From NCBI GenBank assembly GCA_023260975.1, contig JALQTK010000011.1, positions 1 to 45,927 on the forward strand: a stretch of DNA of 45,927 bases, given 5' to 3'. The notes under the pieces are model-generated. The model saw nothing but the letters and a program-made list of their open reading frames with translations. It searched no databases and was not told where the DNA came from. Position numbers and translations under genes: made by a program. This document shows positions 26,189 to 34,583 of this stretch, piece after piece; position 1 is the stretch's first letter, and every line of letters begins with the position of its first letter. This DNA is from Pseudidiomarina sp. (GTDB taxonomy: Bacteria > Pseudomonadota > Gammaproteobacteria > Enterobacterales > Alteromonadaceae).

Positions 26189-27303
26189 GATGCAGTCTGC
26201 TCCTCGGTTTCACTGTTGCGTTGAAATAACGCATCGACAAATTGCTCTGCCACAAACGGGCGCAAATCATCGATGCCTTCGCCAACGCCAATATAGCGAA
26301 TAGGAATTGCAAATTGGTCGGCAATAGCAAAAATCACACCGCCTTTGGCAGTACCATCCAGTTTGGTTAAGGTAATACCACTCACGCCCACCGCTTCAGT
26401 AAACAATTTGGCTTGGCTGATGGCGTTTTGGCCGGTACCCGCATCGAGCGTCAGCATCACTTCATGTGGCGCCTGCGGGTCGAGCTTCTGTACTACCCGC
26501 ACGACTTTTTTCAATTCATCCATTAAATGCGCTTTGTTCTGCAGGCGCCCGGCGGTGTCGGCGATCAGTACATCTACCCCACGCGCTTTGGCCGCCTCGA
26601 GGGCGTCATAAATCACCGAGGCACTATCGGCACCAGTATGTTGCGCCACCACCGCAATATTATTGCGCTCGCCCCACACCTGCAATTGCTCTACCGCAGC
26701 AGCGCGAAAGGTGTCGCCGGCAGCTAACATGACCGATTTACCTTGCTGACGAAATTGCTGCGCTAACTTGCCAATGGTGGTGGTTTTTCCTACGCCATTA
26801 ACGCCCACCATCAGAATCACGAACGGCCCTTGCTGGTCGCTCGGAATACTCAGTGGCGTTGCTACCGGGGTTAAAATATCGGTTAGTTGCTGCTGTAACA
26901 GTTGGTATAAGCTCTCGCCATCCTGTAATTGCCGGCGATCGGCTTGTTCGGTCAAGCGCTGGACAATACGATTGGTGGTCGGCACACCAAGATCCGCCAT
27001 TAGTAACTGTGTTTCTAGCTCTTCAAATAGCTCATGATCAATTTTTTTGCCGCTAAAAATGCTCCACAGGCCATCACCTATGGCGCTCGAGGTGCGCTGC
27101 AAACTCTCCCGCAAACGTTTCCACAAGCTCGGCTTTTGTTGGTACTTGTCAGCTTGTTTCGCGCGCGATTCAGCGGTGACTTGGGCGCAAATTTCGGCCG
27201 CATCGGGTGCCACCACTTGCGCCACCGAGGGTTGTTCTGGGGCGTCTTGTTGTTGCCCCGCTGGCTGGTTTTTACGGAACAACGAAAACAATCCTTTAGC
27301 CAT
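26185..27303 (-). CDS. ftsY: Signal recognition particle receptor FtsY
   Basis: The SRP receptor GTPase that docks ribosome-nascent chain complexes at the membrane. The 372-residue protein has a short N-terminal A domain, shorter and less acidic than that of E. coli, and an NG domain with P-loop GVNGVGKTTTIGKLA, DTFRAAAVEQL, DTAGR and TKLDGTAKGG. The ATG at 27303 (MAKGLFSLFRK) is preferred over a GTG at 27327, since MAKGLFSLF resembles other FtsY starts; AAAGG lies about 10 nt before it. rsmD is divergent, as in E. coli. Confidence 0.96.
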   Translation of the reverse strand: MAKGLFSLFRKNQPAGQQQDAPEQPSVAQVVAPDAAEICAQVTAESRAKQADKYQQKPSLWKRLRESLQRTSSAIGDGLWSIFSGKKIDHELFEELETQLLMADLGVPTTNRIVQRLTEQADRRQLQDGESLYQLLQQQLTDILTPVATPLSIPSDQQGPFVILMVGVNGVGKTTTIGKLAQQFRQQGKSVMLAAGDTFRAAAVEQLQVWGERNNIAVVAQHTGADSASVIYDALEAAKARGVDVLIADTAGRLQNKAHLMDELKKVVRVVQKLDPQAPHEVMLTLDAGTGQNAISQAKLFTEAVGVSGITLTKLDGTAKGGVIFAIADQFAIPIRYIGVGEGIDDLRPFVAEQFVDALFQRNSETEEQTAS

Positions 27304-27391
27304 GCCGGTTTTACCTTTGAAGTTCACTACACCTAGGGTTTACACTATGTCGAGAGTTTACCATGAGATCAGCTAAAAGGCGTACTTTAGC

Positions 27392-28003
27392 ATGGCACGT
27401 AATGCACACAAACAAAACCATAAGCAAGCCCAAGTAGCCGGTGAAGTGCGCATTATTGGTGGCCAACTGCGTGGCCGCAAACTCACCGTAGCCGATGTAC
27501 CCGGGCTGCGCCCAAGTACTGACCGGGTGCGTGAAACGCTGTTTAATTGGCTGCAATTTGAACTCGCCGGCCAGCGTTGTTTAGATTTATTTGGCGGCAG
27601 CGGTGCGCTTGGCTTCGAAGCCCTATCACGTGGCGCCGAGCTGGTAGTGATGATTGAAAAAGACGCCAAAGCAGCAGCGATTTTGAGTCAGCATGCCACC
27701 ACCTTAAACCAAGTCAGTCCAGGCCAGGTGTTGGTGCAACCGGGCGATGCCCTGCAATTTTTACAACAAACACCGGCGCAACCCTTTGCTGTGGTATTTA
27801 TTGACCCACCCTTTCGCATGGGGCTGGCCGAGCAGTGCTGTGCGTTGTTAGAGCAGTATCAGTGGTTGCAGGCTGGTAGTTGGGTTTATCTAGAAACGGA
27901 AGCTGAGTGGCACGGGCAACTGCCTGCGCATTGGCGCCAGCATCGCAGTAAAGCTGCTGGCCAGGTCAGCTATCAACTGTATCAACTCGAGGAGTTGGCA
28001 TGA
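27392..28003 (+). CDS. rsmD: 16S rRNA (guanine(966)-N(2))-methyltransferase RsmD
   Basis: Methylates G966 of 16S rRNA on the 30S subunit. The 203-residue protein has VRIIGGQLRGRKLTV, then RPSTDRVRETLFNWL, the SAM-binding CLDLFGGSGALGFEALSRGA and the catalytic IDPPF motif. The start region has a basic, glutamine-rich extension (residues 1-18). Its stop overlaps the start of the DUF1145 gene (ATGA), the same pair as rsmD-yhhL in E. coli. Divergence from ftsY is also conserved. Confidence 0.96.
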   Translation: MARNAHKQNHKQAQVAGEVRIIGGQLRGRKLTVADVPGLRPSTDRVRETLFNWLQFELAGQRCLDLFGGSGALGFEALSRGAELVVMIEKDAKAAAILSQHATTLNQVSPGQVLVQPGDALQFLQQTPAQPFAVVFIDPPFRMGLAEQCCALLEQYQWLQAGSWVYLETEAEWHGQLPAHWRQHRSKAAGQVSYQLYQLEELA

Positions 28004-28290
28004 ACGCAGCTATTTGGCTTGGGCGGGCATTATTTGCCATGGTGTGGGGCGCCATGCTGGCTAATTTGGTGTGGCCATTCCCCGGCAAAGGCTATGCGCT
28101 GTTTTTAATTCTGTTACTGATCTTAGTCGCCGTGCACTTACTGCAATTACTGATGTTCCGCACGGTATACGCCAGCCAACTACAATGGCGAGCCGGCGAT
28201 TCATGGCAAATTGTGGCGTTCGGAGTGGTTGGTTGGATGGCGATAATACAGGCGCAGGCACAGCGTCAGAGCAACCCGTCGCAGCGCTAG
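28000..28290 (+). CDS. DUF1145 family membrane protein (YhhL-like)
   Basis: A 96-residue protein with three hydrophobic segments (about 4-24, 33-53, 70-87). The motif ANLVWPFPGKGYALFLIL is typical of DUF1145. It is translationally coupled to rsmD by a 4-nt overlap. Function is unknown; the steady link with rsmD across gammaproteobacteria is the only clue. Its stop codon overlaps the yjaG stop on the other strand in the palindrome CTAG. Confidence 0.87.
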   Translation: MNAAIWLGRALFAMVWGAMLANLVWPFPGKGYALFLILLLILVAVHLLQLLMFRTVYASQLQWRAGDSWQIVAFGVVGWMAIIQAQAQRQSNPSQR

Positions 28291-28901
28291 TCCGTTAGGC
28301 TGACACCAATATTAGAGCAGTCTTCTTCGGCCAGCATAGCGCGCATTTGTTGCACGATGGTTTGGCTTGGCAGCGGCGCAGCTGGGGCAACGGCTTCAAG
28401 ATAATTCAGTAGCGCCTGCTGCACATCAATTTCGTAATGCGTCAAGTCGTGGTCACGGAGTAATTGTTGGCGCGCTTCGGCACTCAGATCAGCGCCCTCG
28501 GTGAGCTCTAAAAATTTGGCCACACTGGCTTGCGATACCTTAGCAACATCCACCAAATAACTACCCTCTTTATCAAGCAAGCCTTGCAGTAAGGTGCTCA
28601 GCGCCGTACAGGCATCCATAGCCGGGTACACACCAAGCATGTCATGGCCATGTTCACTGGGAGTCACGTCATCGACTTTTTCTTGCCAGCGGGCAACATT
28701 CACTTTGACCTTGGTCGGTTGCCATGACCAGTCCCATAGCGCATTGAGGGCGCCACGCAGTGGTTCAGGATCACCAAAACCAGTCACTTGATGAAACAAT
28801 TGATAATTCGGCAGCATGCGCTCACAGAGATAAAGCCCGAGCAGCGTTTGATAGGCAAACGGAAGGGCACGAATGCGTTCAAAAGTGTTCAATACCGCCA
28901 T
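28287..28901 (-). CDS. YjaG/DUF416 family protein
   Basis: A 204-residue soluble protein resembling E. coli YjaG. Shared features are LCERMLPNYQLFHQVTGFGD near the start, DMLGVYPAMDACTALSTLL in the middle and the ending SNIGV. No catalytic motif is visible and the function is unknown. The ATG at 28901 is preferred over 28967 because AAGGA precedes it by about 6 nt and similarity to YjaG begins there. It is a single gene between a convergent DUF1145 gene and a divergent dehydratase gene. Confidence 0.87.
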   Translation of the reverse strand: MAVLNTFERIRALPFAYQTLLGLYLCERMLPNYQLFHQVTGFGDPEPLRGALNALWDWSWQPTKVKVNVARWQEKVDDVTPSEHGHDMLGVYPAMDACTALSTLLQGLLDKEGSYLVDVAKVSQASVAKFLELTEGADLSAEARQQLLRDHDLTHYEIDVQQALLNYLEAVAPAAPLPSQTIVQQMRAMLAEEDCSNIGVSLTD

Positions 28902-28924
28902 GGAATTCCTTGCTACCGGGAGTC

Positions 28925-28955
28925 TTGCTATGATGAGCCGACCAGGCGTTATAAT
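28925..28955 (+). promoter_or_regulatory. Promoter candidate of the threonine/serine dehydratase gene
   Basis: A perfect -10 TATAAT (28950-28955) has TTGCTA (28925-28930) upstream at a spacing of 19 nt, a little long. The predicted start near 28962 is about 24 nt before the ATG. Confidence 0.5.
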
Positions 28956-28985
28956 GAACGCCAACAATTAAGGTAAATAGTATAC

Positions 28986-29924
28986 ATGGAATTATCGCTG
29001 GATCAGTACTTTTCCGAGCTTCAACAGGCCGCACAGCGAATTGCGCCGATGTGTTTGCACACCCCAATTGTGCACAGCAACAGCCTTGATCAGGCGCTCG
29101 GTTGCCAGCTTTATTTGAAAGCTGAACACCAGCAACACACCGGCGCCTTCAAGTATCGCGGCGCCTGCAACGCACTGCTGCAACTGAGCCCAGCACAACG
29201 CCAAGCCGGGGTGTTCACGGTATCCTCGGGTAATCATGGTGCAGCACTTGCTGCCGCCGGTCAGCAGCTTGGTATTGCCGTGCGGGTTGGCGTGGCGCGC
29301 ACTGCCTTAGCGCTGAAACGTGCCAACATGGCGCGCTATGCTGCTGAACTAATTACTATTAAGCCCGGCATGGCGGCACGCGAAGCCTTCGTTGCTGAGC
29401 AGCAACGCAGTGGGCGACTATTCATTCCACCCTATAACCACCCACATATTATTGCCGGCCAAGGTACCGCCACCTTAGAGCTATTGCAAGCCGTTGCACC
29501 GTTAGATGTATTACTAGCACCGCTAGGTGGCGGTGGTTTGCTCGCCGGCACTGCAGTGGCAGCCCGCGCCTATGGGGTCAGTCAGGTATTTGGGGTCGAG
29601 CCAGAGCTTGCCGCCGATGGCTGGGCCTCGTTACAACAAGGTAGCATTCAGCCTGCAATGGCGCCGTTAAGCATCTGTGATGGCTTGCTCACCAACCTTG
29701 GCAGCCATACCTTTGCGGTATTGCAACAAGGCGTCGATGGCGTGCTATTGGTCAATGATGAGGAGGTATTGGTGGCGCAGCAATTATGTTATCGCACCAC
29801 CGGCGCGTGGATTGAACCCTCATCGGCAACGGTAATTGCGGCGATTAGCCGCTATGCAGAACAGTTTAAGGGGTTACGAGTTGGTGCCATTAGCAGTGGT
29901 GGTAACGCCCTACCACCACAGTAG
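28986..29924 (+). CDS. PLP-dependent threonine/serine dehydratase, catabolic-type
   Basis: A fold-type II PLP enzyme that would deaminate threonine (to 2-oxobutanoate) or serine (to pyruvate). The 312-residue protein has the Schiff-base lysine in GAFKYRGA (about residue 52), the substrate loop SSGNHGAALA and the phosphate-binding LGGGGLLAG. It lacks the C-terminal ACT-like regulatory domain of biosynthetic IlvA, so it is of the short TdcB-like type, or possibly a serine racemase-like enzyme. Exact substrate cannot be told from sequence. The end of the gene lies 5 nt from the convergent VOC gene. Confidence 0.88.
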   Translation: MELSLDQYFSELQQAAQRIAPMCLHTPIVHSNSLDQALGCQLYLKAEHQQHTGAFKYRGACNALLQLSPAQRQAGVFTVSSGNHGAALAAAGQQLGIAVRVGVARTALALKRANMARYAAELITIKPGMAAREAFVAEQQRSGRLFIPPYNHPHIIAGQGTATLELLQAVAPLDVLLAPLGGGGLLAGTAVAARAYGVSQVFGVEPELAADGWASLQQGSIQPAMAPLSICDGLLTNLGSHTFAVLQQGVDGVLLVNDEEVLVAQQLCYRTTGAWIEPSSATVIAAISRYAEQFKGLRVGAISSGGNALPPQ

Positions 29925-29929
29925 TGAGA

Positions 29930-30355
29930 TTATTTAGCGAATAGTTGACCGATATCTTCGAAGGCTTTGAACTCGAGTGCATTACCACTGAGATCGTAGA
30001 GAAACATCGTCGCTTGCTCACCCACTTGGCCTTTAAAGCGAATGTGTGGTTCAATCACGAAAGCTTGGCCGTTGGCTTGCAACCGTTCAGACAACTGATG
30101 CCAAGCGGGCATACTCAATACCACGCCAAAATGTGGCACCGGCACGTCATGGCCATCGACCGGATTATGATGCGCTGCGGCAATGCGCTCAGGCGCCACA
30201 TGAGTGACTAACTGGTGACCAAAGAAATTCCAGTCAATCCAATGATCGGCACTGCGGCCTTCTTCACAACCTAACAAGTCGCCATAAAAGGCACGTGCTT
30301 TGCTAAGCTCATCAACAGGAATAGCAAGATGAAACGGCTGTAACGCAGAACCCAT
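29930..30355 (-). CDS. VOC superfamily (glyoxalase/extradiol dioxygenase-like) protein
   Basis: A 141-residue single vicinal-oxygen-chelate module with two beta-alpha-beta-beta-beta repeats. [24 protein letters not shown] starts the first half. Candidate metal ligands are His9, a histidine in VPHFGVVL and Glu in GNALEFKAF. This resembles the uncharacterised predicted dioxygenase group rather than lactoylglutathione lyase. The small membrane protein gene upstream on the same strand is 36 nt away, so they may be co-transcribed. Substrate is unknown. Confidence 0.82.
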   Translation of the reverse strand: MGSALQPFHLAIPVDELSKARAFYGDLLGCEEGRSADHWIDWNFFGHQLVTHVAPERIAAAHHNPVDGHDVPVPHFGVVLSMPAWHQLSERLQANGQAFVIEPHIRFKGQVGEQATMFLYDLSGNALEFKAFEDIGQLFAK

Positions 30356-30391
30356 AAATGACCAATGCCCTCAATTCAATAAATAAGCTAA

Positions 30392-30607
30392 CTAAAACTG
30401 ATTTTTCATTGCCACCAGTGGCGTTGATTTACGCCACATGCGGGCGCCGACGGCCAGCAGTAACACAATCCAATTGACCGGTGGTATCGCACCACAGGCT
30501 AACACAGCAAGCATATTCCACAACGGCTGGTGGTGATGACGCCCCACCAGCACATAAAATAACAACGCCGCCAGCAAACCTTGCAAAATAAACAAGTTGA
30601 TAGGCAT
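30392..30607 (-). CDS. Small membrane protein, unknown function
   Basis: A 71-residue protein with two hydrophobic segments (about 4-21 and 30-54) around a GRHHHQPLW loop with three adjacent histidines, and a basic tail MWRKSTPLVAMKNQF. AAGGGA precedes the ATG as ribosome site. A CpxR-type direct repeat lies 64-78 nt upstream, suggesting envelope-stress control. Coding status rests on the plausible two-helix topology, ribosome site and lack of competing genes. I do not recognise a family. Confidence 0.65.
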   Translation of the reverse strand: MPINLFILQGLLAALLFYVLVGRHHHQPLWNMLAVLACGAIPPVNWIVLLLAVGARMWRKSTPLVAMKNQF

Positions 30608-30670
30608 AACGGTATTCCCTTGTTTGTAATTATTGTTATGGGAATAAGCCTACATCAACTTCATGAAATT

Positions 30671-30685
30671 GTAAAAGAGTGTAAA
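30671..30685 (+). promoter_or_regulatory. CpxR-type direct repeat (GTAAA-N5-GTAAA)
   Basis: GTAAA-AGAGT-GTAAA matches the consensus box of the CpxR response regulator exactly. It lies in the 103-nt gap between the cystathionine lyase gene stop and the small membrane protein gene, 64-78 nt before the latter's start. No cpx gene is in the window. Confidence 0.5.
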
Positions 30686-30710
30686 TACTGCTGTCACAAA
30701 AGCATGATTG

Positions 30711-31874
30711 TTAAGCGTTTAATGCCTTATCAAGGGCCTTAATTAGGTCATTTACGTCTTCAATACCGACCGAAATACGGACGAAATTATCTAAAATTCC
30801 GAGCTTTTCACGGTTCTCTTTAGGAATTGAAGCATGGGTCATAATCGCTGGGTGCTCAATCAAACTTTCCACTCCACCCAGGCTTTCAGCGAGAGCAAAA
30901 ATCTCAATGTTTTCCAGGAACCGTCGCGCTTTGGCCAGATCGCCTTTGAGCAAGATCGAGATCATGCCACCAAATCCAGTCATTTGCTGCTTGGCTAATT
31001 GATGTTGTGGATGGCTTGGCAAGCCAGGATAAATAACCTGCTCAACCGCCGGATGGTGATTCAACCACTGGGCAATTTCTAATGCTGCAGCATTGTGATG
31101 ACGCATACGCAAGGCTAAGGTTTTCACCCCGCGTAGCGCCAAATAACTATCAAATGGCCCGGCAATAGCGCCAACTGCATTTTGCAAAAAGGTCATTTTT
31201 TCAGCTAATTCAGGATTATCGCCAACCACGGCAATACCGCCGACCATATCTGAATGGCCATTGAGGTATTTAGTCGCGGAATGCATGACGATATCGACAC
31301 CCAACTCAAGCGGGCGCTGGTTATACGGTGTGGCAAAGGTATTATCAACCACGGTGATGATGCCGTGCTGTTTGGCAATGCGCACCATCGCGGTAATATC
31401 GACCAGCTTCAACATCGGATTGCTTGGGGTCTCAATCCAGATCATCTTGGTATTCGGCTGAATAGCTGCCAATACCGCCGCTTCATCGGTTAAATCAACG
31501 TAGCTAAACTGCAAGCCGGCTGAACGGCCGCGGACCTTATCAAACAGACGGAAGGTGCCACCGTAAAGATCGTCCATAGCAATGACATGGTCGCCGCTAT
31601 TGAGCACTTCCATAATGGTAGAAGTCGCCGCCATACCCGAAGCAAAGGCGTAACCTTGGGTGCCACTCTCAAGATTGGCCACCGCGCGTTCCCAGGCGAA
31701 ACGCGTGGGATTGTGTGAGCGTGAATACTCGAAACCTTTATGCACGCCAGGACTTTCCTGAATATAGGTCGAGCTAGTAAAAATCGGCGGCATTACCGCA
31801 CCGGTTGCTGGCTCTGGGGCTTGGCCACCATGAATAGCGCGGGTGGCAAATTGTAAATCATGCTGATCAGCCAT
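30711..31874 (-). CDS. Cys/Met-metabolism PLP enzyme, likely cystathionine gamma-lyase or gamma-synthase
   Basis: A 387-residue fold-type I PLP enzyme of the MetB/MetC family. The PLP lysine is Lys202 in HSATKYLNGHSDMVGG. Other motifs are YSRSHNPTR, FASGMAA (PLP phosphate), YGGTFRLF, WIETPSNPML and the aspartate of VVDNTFATP. Gamma-lyase, gamma-synthase and related lyases share these. Pairing with a cystathionine beta-synthase-like gene 3 nt upstream favours gamma-lyase in reverse transsulfuration (cystathionine to cysteine and 2-oxobutanoate). The substrate assignment is inference. Confidence 0.88.
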   Translation of the reverse strand: MADQHDLQFATRAIHGGQAPEPATGAVMPPIFTSSTYIQESPGVHKGFEYSRSHNPTRFAWERAVANLESGTQGYAFASGMAATSTIMEVLNSGDHVIAMDDLYGGTFRLFDKVRGRSAGLQFSYVDLTDEAAVLAAIQPNTKMIWIETPSNPMLKLVDITAMVRIAKQHGIITVVDNTFATPYNQRPLELGVDIVMHSATKYLNGHSDMVGGIAVVGDNPELAEKMTFLQNAVGAIAGPFDSYLALRGVKTLALRMRHHNAAALEIAQWLNHHPAVEQVIYPGLPSHPQHQLAKQQMTGFGGMISILLKGDLAKARRFLENIEIFALAESLGGVESLIEHPAIMTHASIPKENREKLGILDNFVRISVGIEDVNDLIKALDKALNA

Positions 31875-31877
31875 TAC

Positions 31878-32849
31878 TTAACGCTCCAATAAATTACGTT
31901 CGTTCATCCACTCATCGTTATATAACTTCGATAGATAACGATGGCCAGTATCACATGCAAGCGTGACTACACGCTTCGGGCTGGTTTGCTCGCGGCAGTA
32001 ACGCAGGGCTGCGGCAATTAGCGTACCGCTACTTGAACCGACCATCACCCCCTCTTGCAGGAGCACTTCACGGGCTGTGTTCAGCGCTTCTTTGTCACTA
32101 ATAGCATAGGCTTTATTAGCCAAGTTAATTTCGCAAATATCAGGAATAAAATCTTCACCAATACCTTCGACCAACCAACTACCAGCCTCAACAATTTCAT
32201 TGCGATTGATCAACGGCTCTAAAATAGAGCCTTGAGGATCCGCCAGAACTAGGTCAACGGCAGCATTGTGCTCACGCAAGTAGCGACCAATACCGGTCAG
32301 AGTACCGCCCGAACCAACGCCGCATACAAAGGCATCGATATTACCCTGCATTTGCTGCCAAATTTCGGGGCCAGTACCTTCATAATGAGCCGCCACGTTG
32401 GCTGGGTTAGCGAATTGGTTAACATAAAAATAGCCATTTTCTGCGGCTAAACGTGCAGCAATATCTTGGTAATACTCCGGATGACCCTTTTGCACATCGG
32501 AACGGGTGCGGATCACTTCGGCGCCCATGGCTTTGAGATTATTCACTTTCTCTGCTGACATTTTATCAGGCATGACAATTTTCAGTGGGTAGCCTTTGCT
32601 GGCGGCGACCAACGCCAAACCTAAACCGGTATTGCCGGCGGTGGCCTCAATAATCGTCATACCCGGGCGCAGCTGGCCACTTTGCTCGGCGGCGGCAATC
32701 ATACTCACGGCAATACGGTCTTTAATTGAACCACCTGGGTTCATCAGTTCCATTTTGAAGTACAGCTCACAGGGGCCAGTATCCATGTTACTGACGCGTA
32801 ACATCGGCGTGTTACCAATCATGGCAAGAACATTGTGGAAAACTTGCAT
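31878..32849 (-). CDS. Cystathionine beta-synthase-like / cysteine synthase family PLP enzyme
   Basis: A 323-residue fold-type II PLP enzyme without a C-terminal CBS regulatory pair. Lys43 in NPGGSIKDRIAVSMI is the PLP lysine, EATAGNTGLGLALVA is the substrate loop, and GVGSGGTLTGIGRYL binds the PLP phosphate. The EATAGNTG form, PDKMSAEK and the partner gene downstream suggest cystathionine synthesis from homocysteine (with serine or O-acetylserine) rather than plain O-acetylserine sulfhydrylase, but the families are hard to separate by eye. It is the first gene of a two-gene operon. Confidence 0.85.
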   Translation of the reverse strand: MQVFHNVLAMIGNTPMLRVSNMDTGPCELYFKMELMNPGGSIKDRIAVSMIAAAEQSGQLRPGMTIIEATAGNTGLGLALVAASKGYPLKIVMPDKMSAEKVNNLKAMGAEVIRTRSDVQKGHPEYYQDIAARLAAENGYFYVNQFANPANVAAHYEGTGPEIWQQMQGNIDAFVCGVGSGGTLTGIGRYLREHNAAVDLVLADPQGSILEPLINRNEIVEAGSWLVEGIGEDFIPDICEINLANKAYAISDKEALNTAREVLLQEGVMVGSSSGTLIAAALRYCREQTSPKRVVTLACDTGHRYLSKLYNDEWMNERNLLER

Positions 32850-32937
32850 TGCTTACGTACCTGTCTTGATGATGAAAATAGTTGTGACATTATCGCACGA
32901 TATGGCACAGTAAGGCGACACTTCAGGAGCAATCACT

Positions 32938-33564
32938 ATGACGAATCGCCTTACTTTACTTGCTGTTTGCCTTGGCGCCAGCACCCTGCTCAGCGCCTGC
33001 CAACCAGCAGCCGATAACACCCCAGCGAGCGTGGCAGCAGCCGAGCTGAGTGGTCAACAGCAGTTTATGGCGAGTTTTCAGCCGTTTTGCGGACAGGCTT
33101 TTGCCGCAACTATTGTTGAAGATAATGCACCATCACCGGATTGGGATCATCCACTGGTGGTGCATGTGCGTGATTGCGAAGAAAACGTAGTACGCATGCC
33201 GCTGCATGTTGGCGATGATCATTCGCGCACTTGGGAACTGACGCTACACGACGATTACATTGACTTTCAGCATTATCATCGCTACCCAGACGGTAAGCTG
33301 GATGCCACCTCACCCTACGGCGGCCGTACGCTAGATAGCGGCACGGCGACAGCGCAGTCATTCCCGGTCGATGAAGGCAGTAAAGGCCGTTTTATCGCCA
33401 ATGGTCTTGATGTTTCAACAACGAACACCTGGTCAATTCGGTTTATTGACGCCACTACCATGGCCTACCAATTAAGCCGCCCTGGCCGACTGTTTGAGGT
33501 CCATGTTGATCTATCTGCGCCCATTGAACTGCCACCGCCAGCATGGGGTTATCAAGGAAACTAA
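32938..33564 (+). CDS. Putative lipoprotein, unknown function
   Basis: A 208-residue protein with a signal peptide and lipobox LLSAC (Cys21), so probably an outer-membrane lipoprotein. The mature part holds FCGQAFAATIVED, then a DPLVVHVRDCEE-like stretch (HPLVVHVRDCEENVVRMPLH), then LTLHDDYIDFQHYHRYPDG with several histidines, and a strand-rich end. Two cysteines (in PFCG and RDCE) could form a disulfide. I know no named family for it. The threonine aldolase gene begins 5 nt after its stop, implying co-transcription. GGAGC precedes the ATG. Confidence 0.82.
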   Translation: MTNRLTLLAVCLGASTLLSACQPAADNTPASVAAAELSGQQQFMASFQPFCGQAFAATIVEDNAPSPDWDHPLVVHVRDCEENVVRMPLHVGDDHSRTWELTLHDDYIDFQHYHRYPDGKLDATSPYGGRTLDSGTATAQSFPVDEGSKGRFIANGLDVSTTNTWSIRFIDATTMAYQLSRPGRLFEVHVDLSAPIELPPPAWGYQGN

Positions 33565-33569
33565 CTGCC

Positions 33570-34583
33570 ATGCTGATTGATTTGCGCAGCGACACTGTCA
33601 CCCAACCCAGTGCGGCCATGCGCGCTGCTATGGCCGCAGCGCCGGTGGGTGACGATGTATTTGGTGATGACCCGAGCATCAATGCCTTGCAACAGCGCGT
33701 TGCGGCACTGGCCGGCAAACCAGCCGCGCTGATTGCTGCCAGTGGCACACAAACCAATTTGTTAGCACTGCTGAGTCATTGTCAGCGTGGCGAAGAATAT
33801 CTGGTTGGGCAGGAATATCACACCTACCGCTATGAGGCTGGCGGCGCTGCCGTGCTCGGCGGCATTGTGCCGCAACCGTTTGAGGTTGAAGCCGATGGTA
33901 CGCTCGATTTAGCTCGGGTAGAAAAGCGTATTAAGCCCGATGACCCGCACTTCCCCATCACGCGCTTGCTGGCGCTCGAGAACACCCACACTGGCCGCGT
34001 GATCCCGCAAGCTTATATGCTGCAAGCACGCAAATTAGTCGATAAGCACGGCTTGAAATTGCACCTTGATGGCGCCCGCATTTTCAATGCAGCGGTCGCT
34101 ACTGGGCTGTCATTGCAGGAGCTTTGTGCGCCATTTGATAGTATTTCGATCTGCTTTTCCAAAGGCTTGGGCACGCCCATTGGTTCGGTCCTGGTTGGCT
34201 CGAAAGCTTTTATTGGCCGCGCTCACCGCTGGCGTAAAATGCTCGGTGGCGGGATGCGCCAAGCTGGAATTATTGCTGCTGCAATGGACTATGCACTCGA
34301 TCACCAGGTCGCGCGGCTGGCCGACGACCATACCAATGCAGCACGTTTACACCAAGGCCTACAAGGCCTATCGGGCTTAACTTTAGAGCCGCAACACACC
34401 AACATGGTTTACATCAACTATGCTAATTTGGGTGATGCACTGAAAGTAAGTGATTACTTACGTGAGCATGGTGTGCTGGTTTCACGGGCACAACGGCAGC
34501 GCCTAGTCACCCACCTCAATATCAGCAGCACCGACATCGAGCGGGTCATCGAGTTATACACGGCGGCCTCAAAGTTGCTTTAA
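33570..34583 (+). CDS. Low-specificity L-threonine aldolase
   Basis: A fold-type I PLP enzyme that splits threonine or allo-threonine into glycine and acetaldehyde. The 337-residue protein starts MLIDLRSDTVTQPSAAMR, a family hallmark, with GDDVFGDDPS following. The PLP lysine is Lys198 in ICFSKGLGTPIGS; LENTH and LHLDGARIFNAAVA are further signatures. The ATG at 33570 is chosen because an earlier in-frame start at 33543 precedes the conserved N-terminus and overlaps the lipoprotein gene. AAGGA lies 11 nt upstream. The 3' end overlaps comM by 15 nt tail-to-tail. Confidence 0.95.
   Translation: MLIDLRSDTVTQPSAAMRAAMAAAPVGDDVFGDDPSINALQQRVAALAGKPAALIAASGTQTNLLALLSHCQRGEEYLVGQEYHTYRYEAGGAAVLGGIVPQPFEVEADGTLDLARVEKRIKPDDPHFPITRLLALENTHTGRVIPQAYMLQARKLVDKHGLKLHLDGARIFNAAVATGLSLQELCAPFDSISICFSKGLGTPIGSVLVGSKAFIGRAHRWRKMLGGGMRQAGIIAAAMDYALDHQVARLADDHTNAARLHQGLQGLSGLTLEPQHTNMVYINYANLGDALKVSDYLREHGVLVSRAQRQRLVTHLNISSTDIERVIELYTAASKLL

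Noticed and set aside
27338-27361. Two GTTTAC direct repeats 18 nt apart between ftsY and rsmD
   Set aside because: Short AT-rich repeats; the spacing fits no regulator I can name, and chance is likely.
26345-27376. Several plus-strand frames of 66-109 residues
   Set aside because: All lie antisense within ftsY or its leader, with no ribosome sites or recognisable domains.
30613-30646. TATTCCC/GGGAATA 7-bp inverted repeat around the start region of the small membrane protein gene
   Set aside because: The loop is 20 nt and one arm is just the ribosome-binding site; a stable structure is doubtful.
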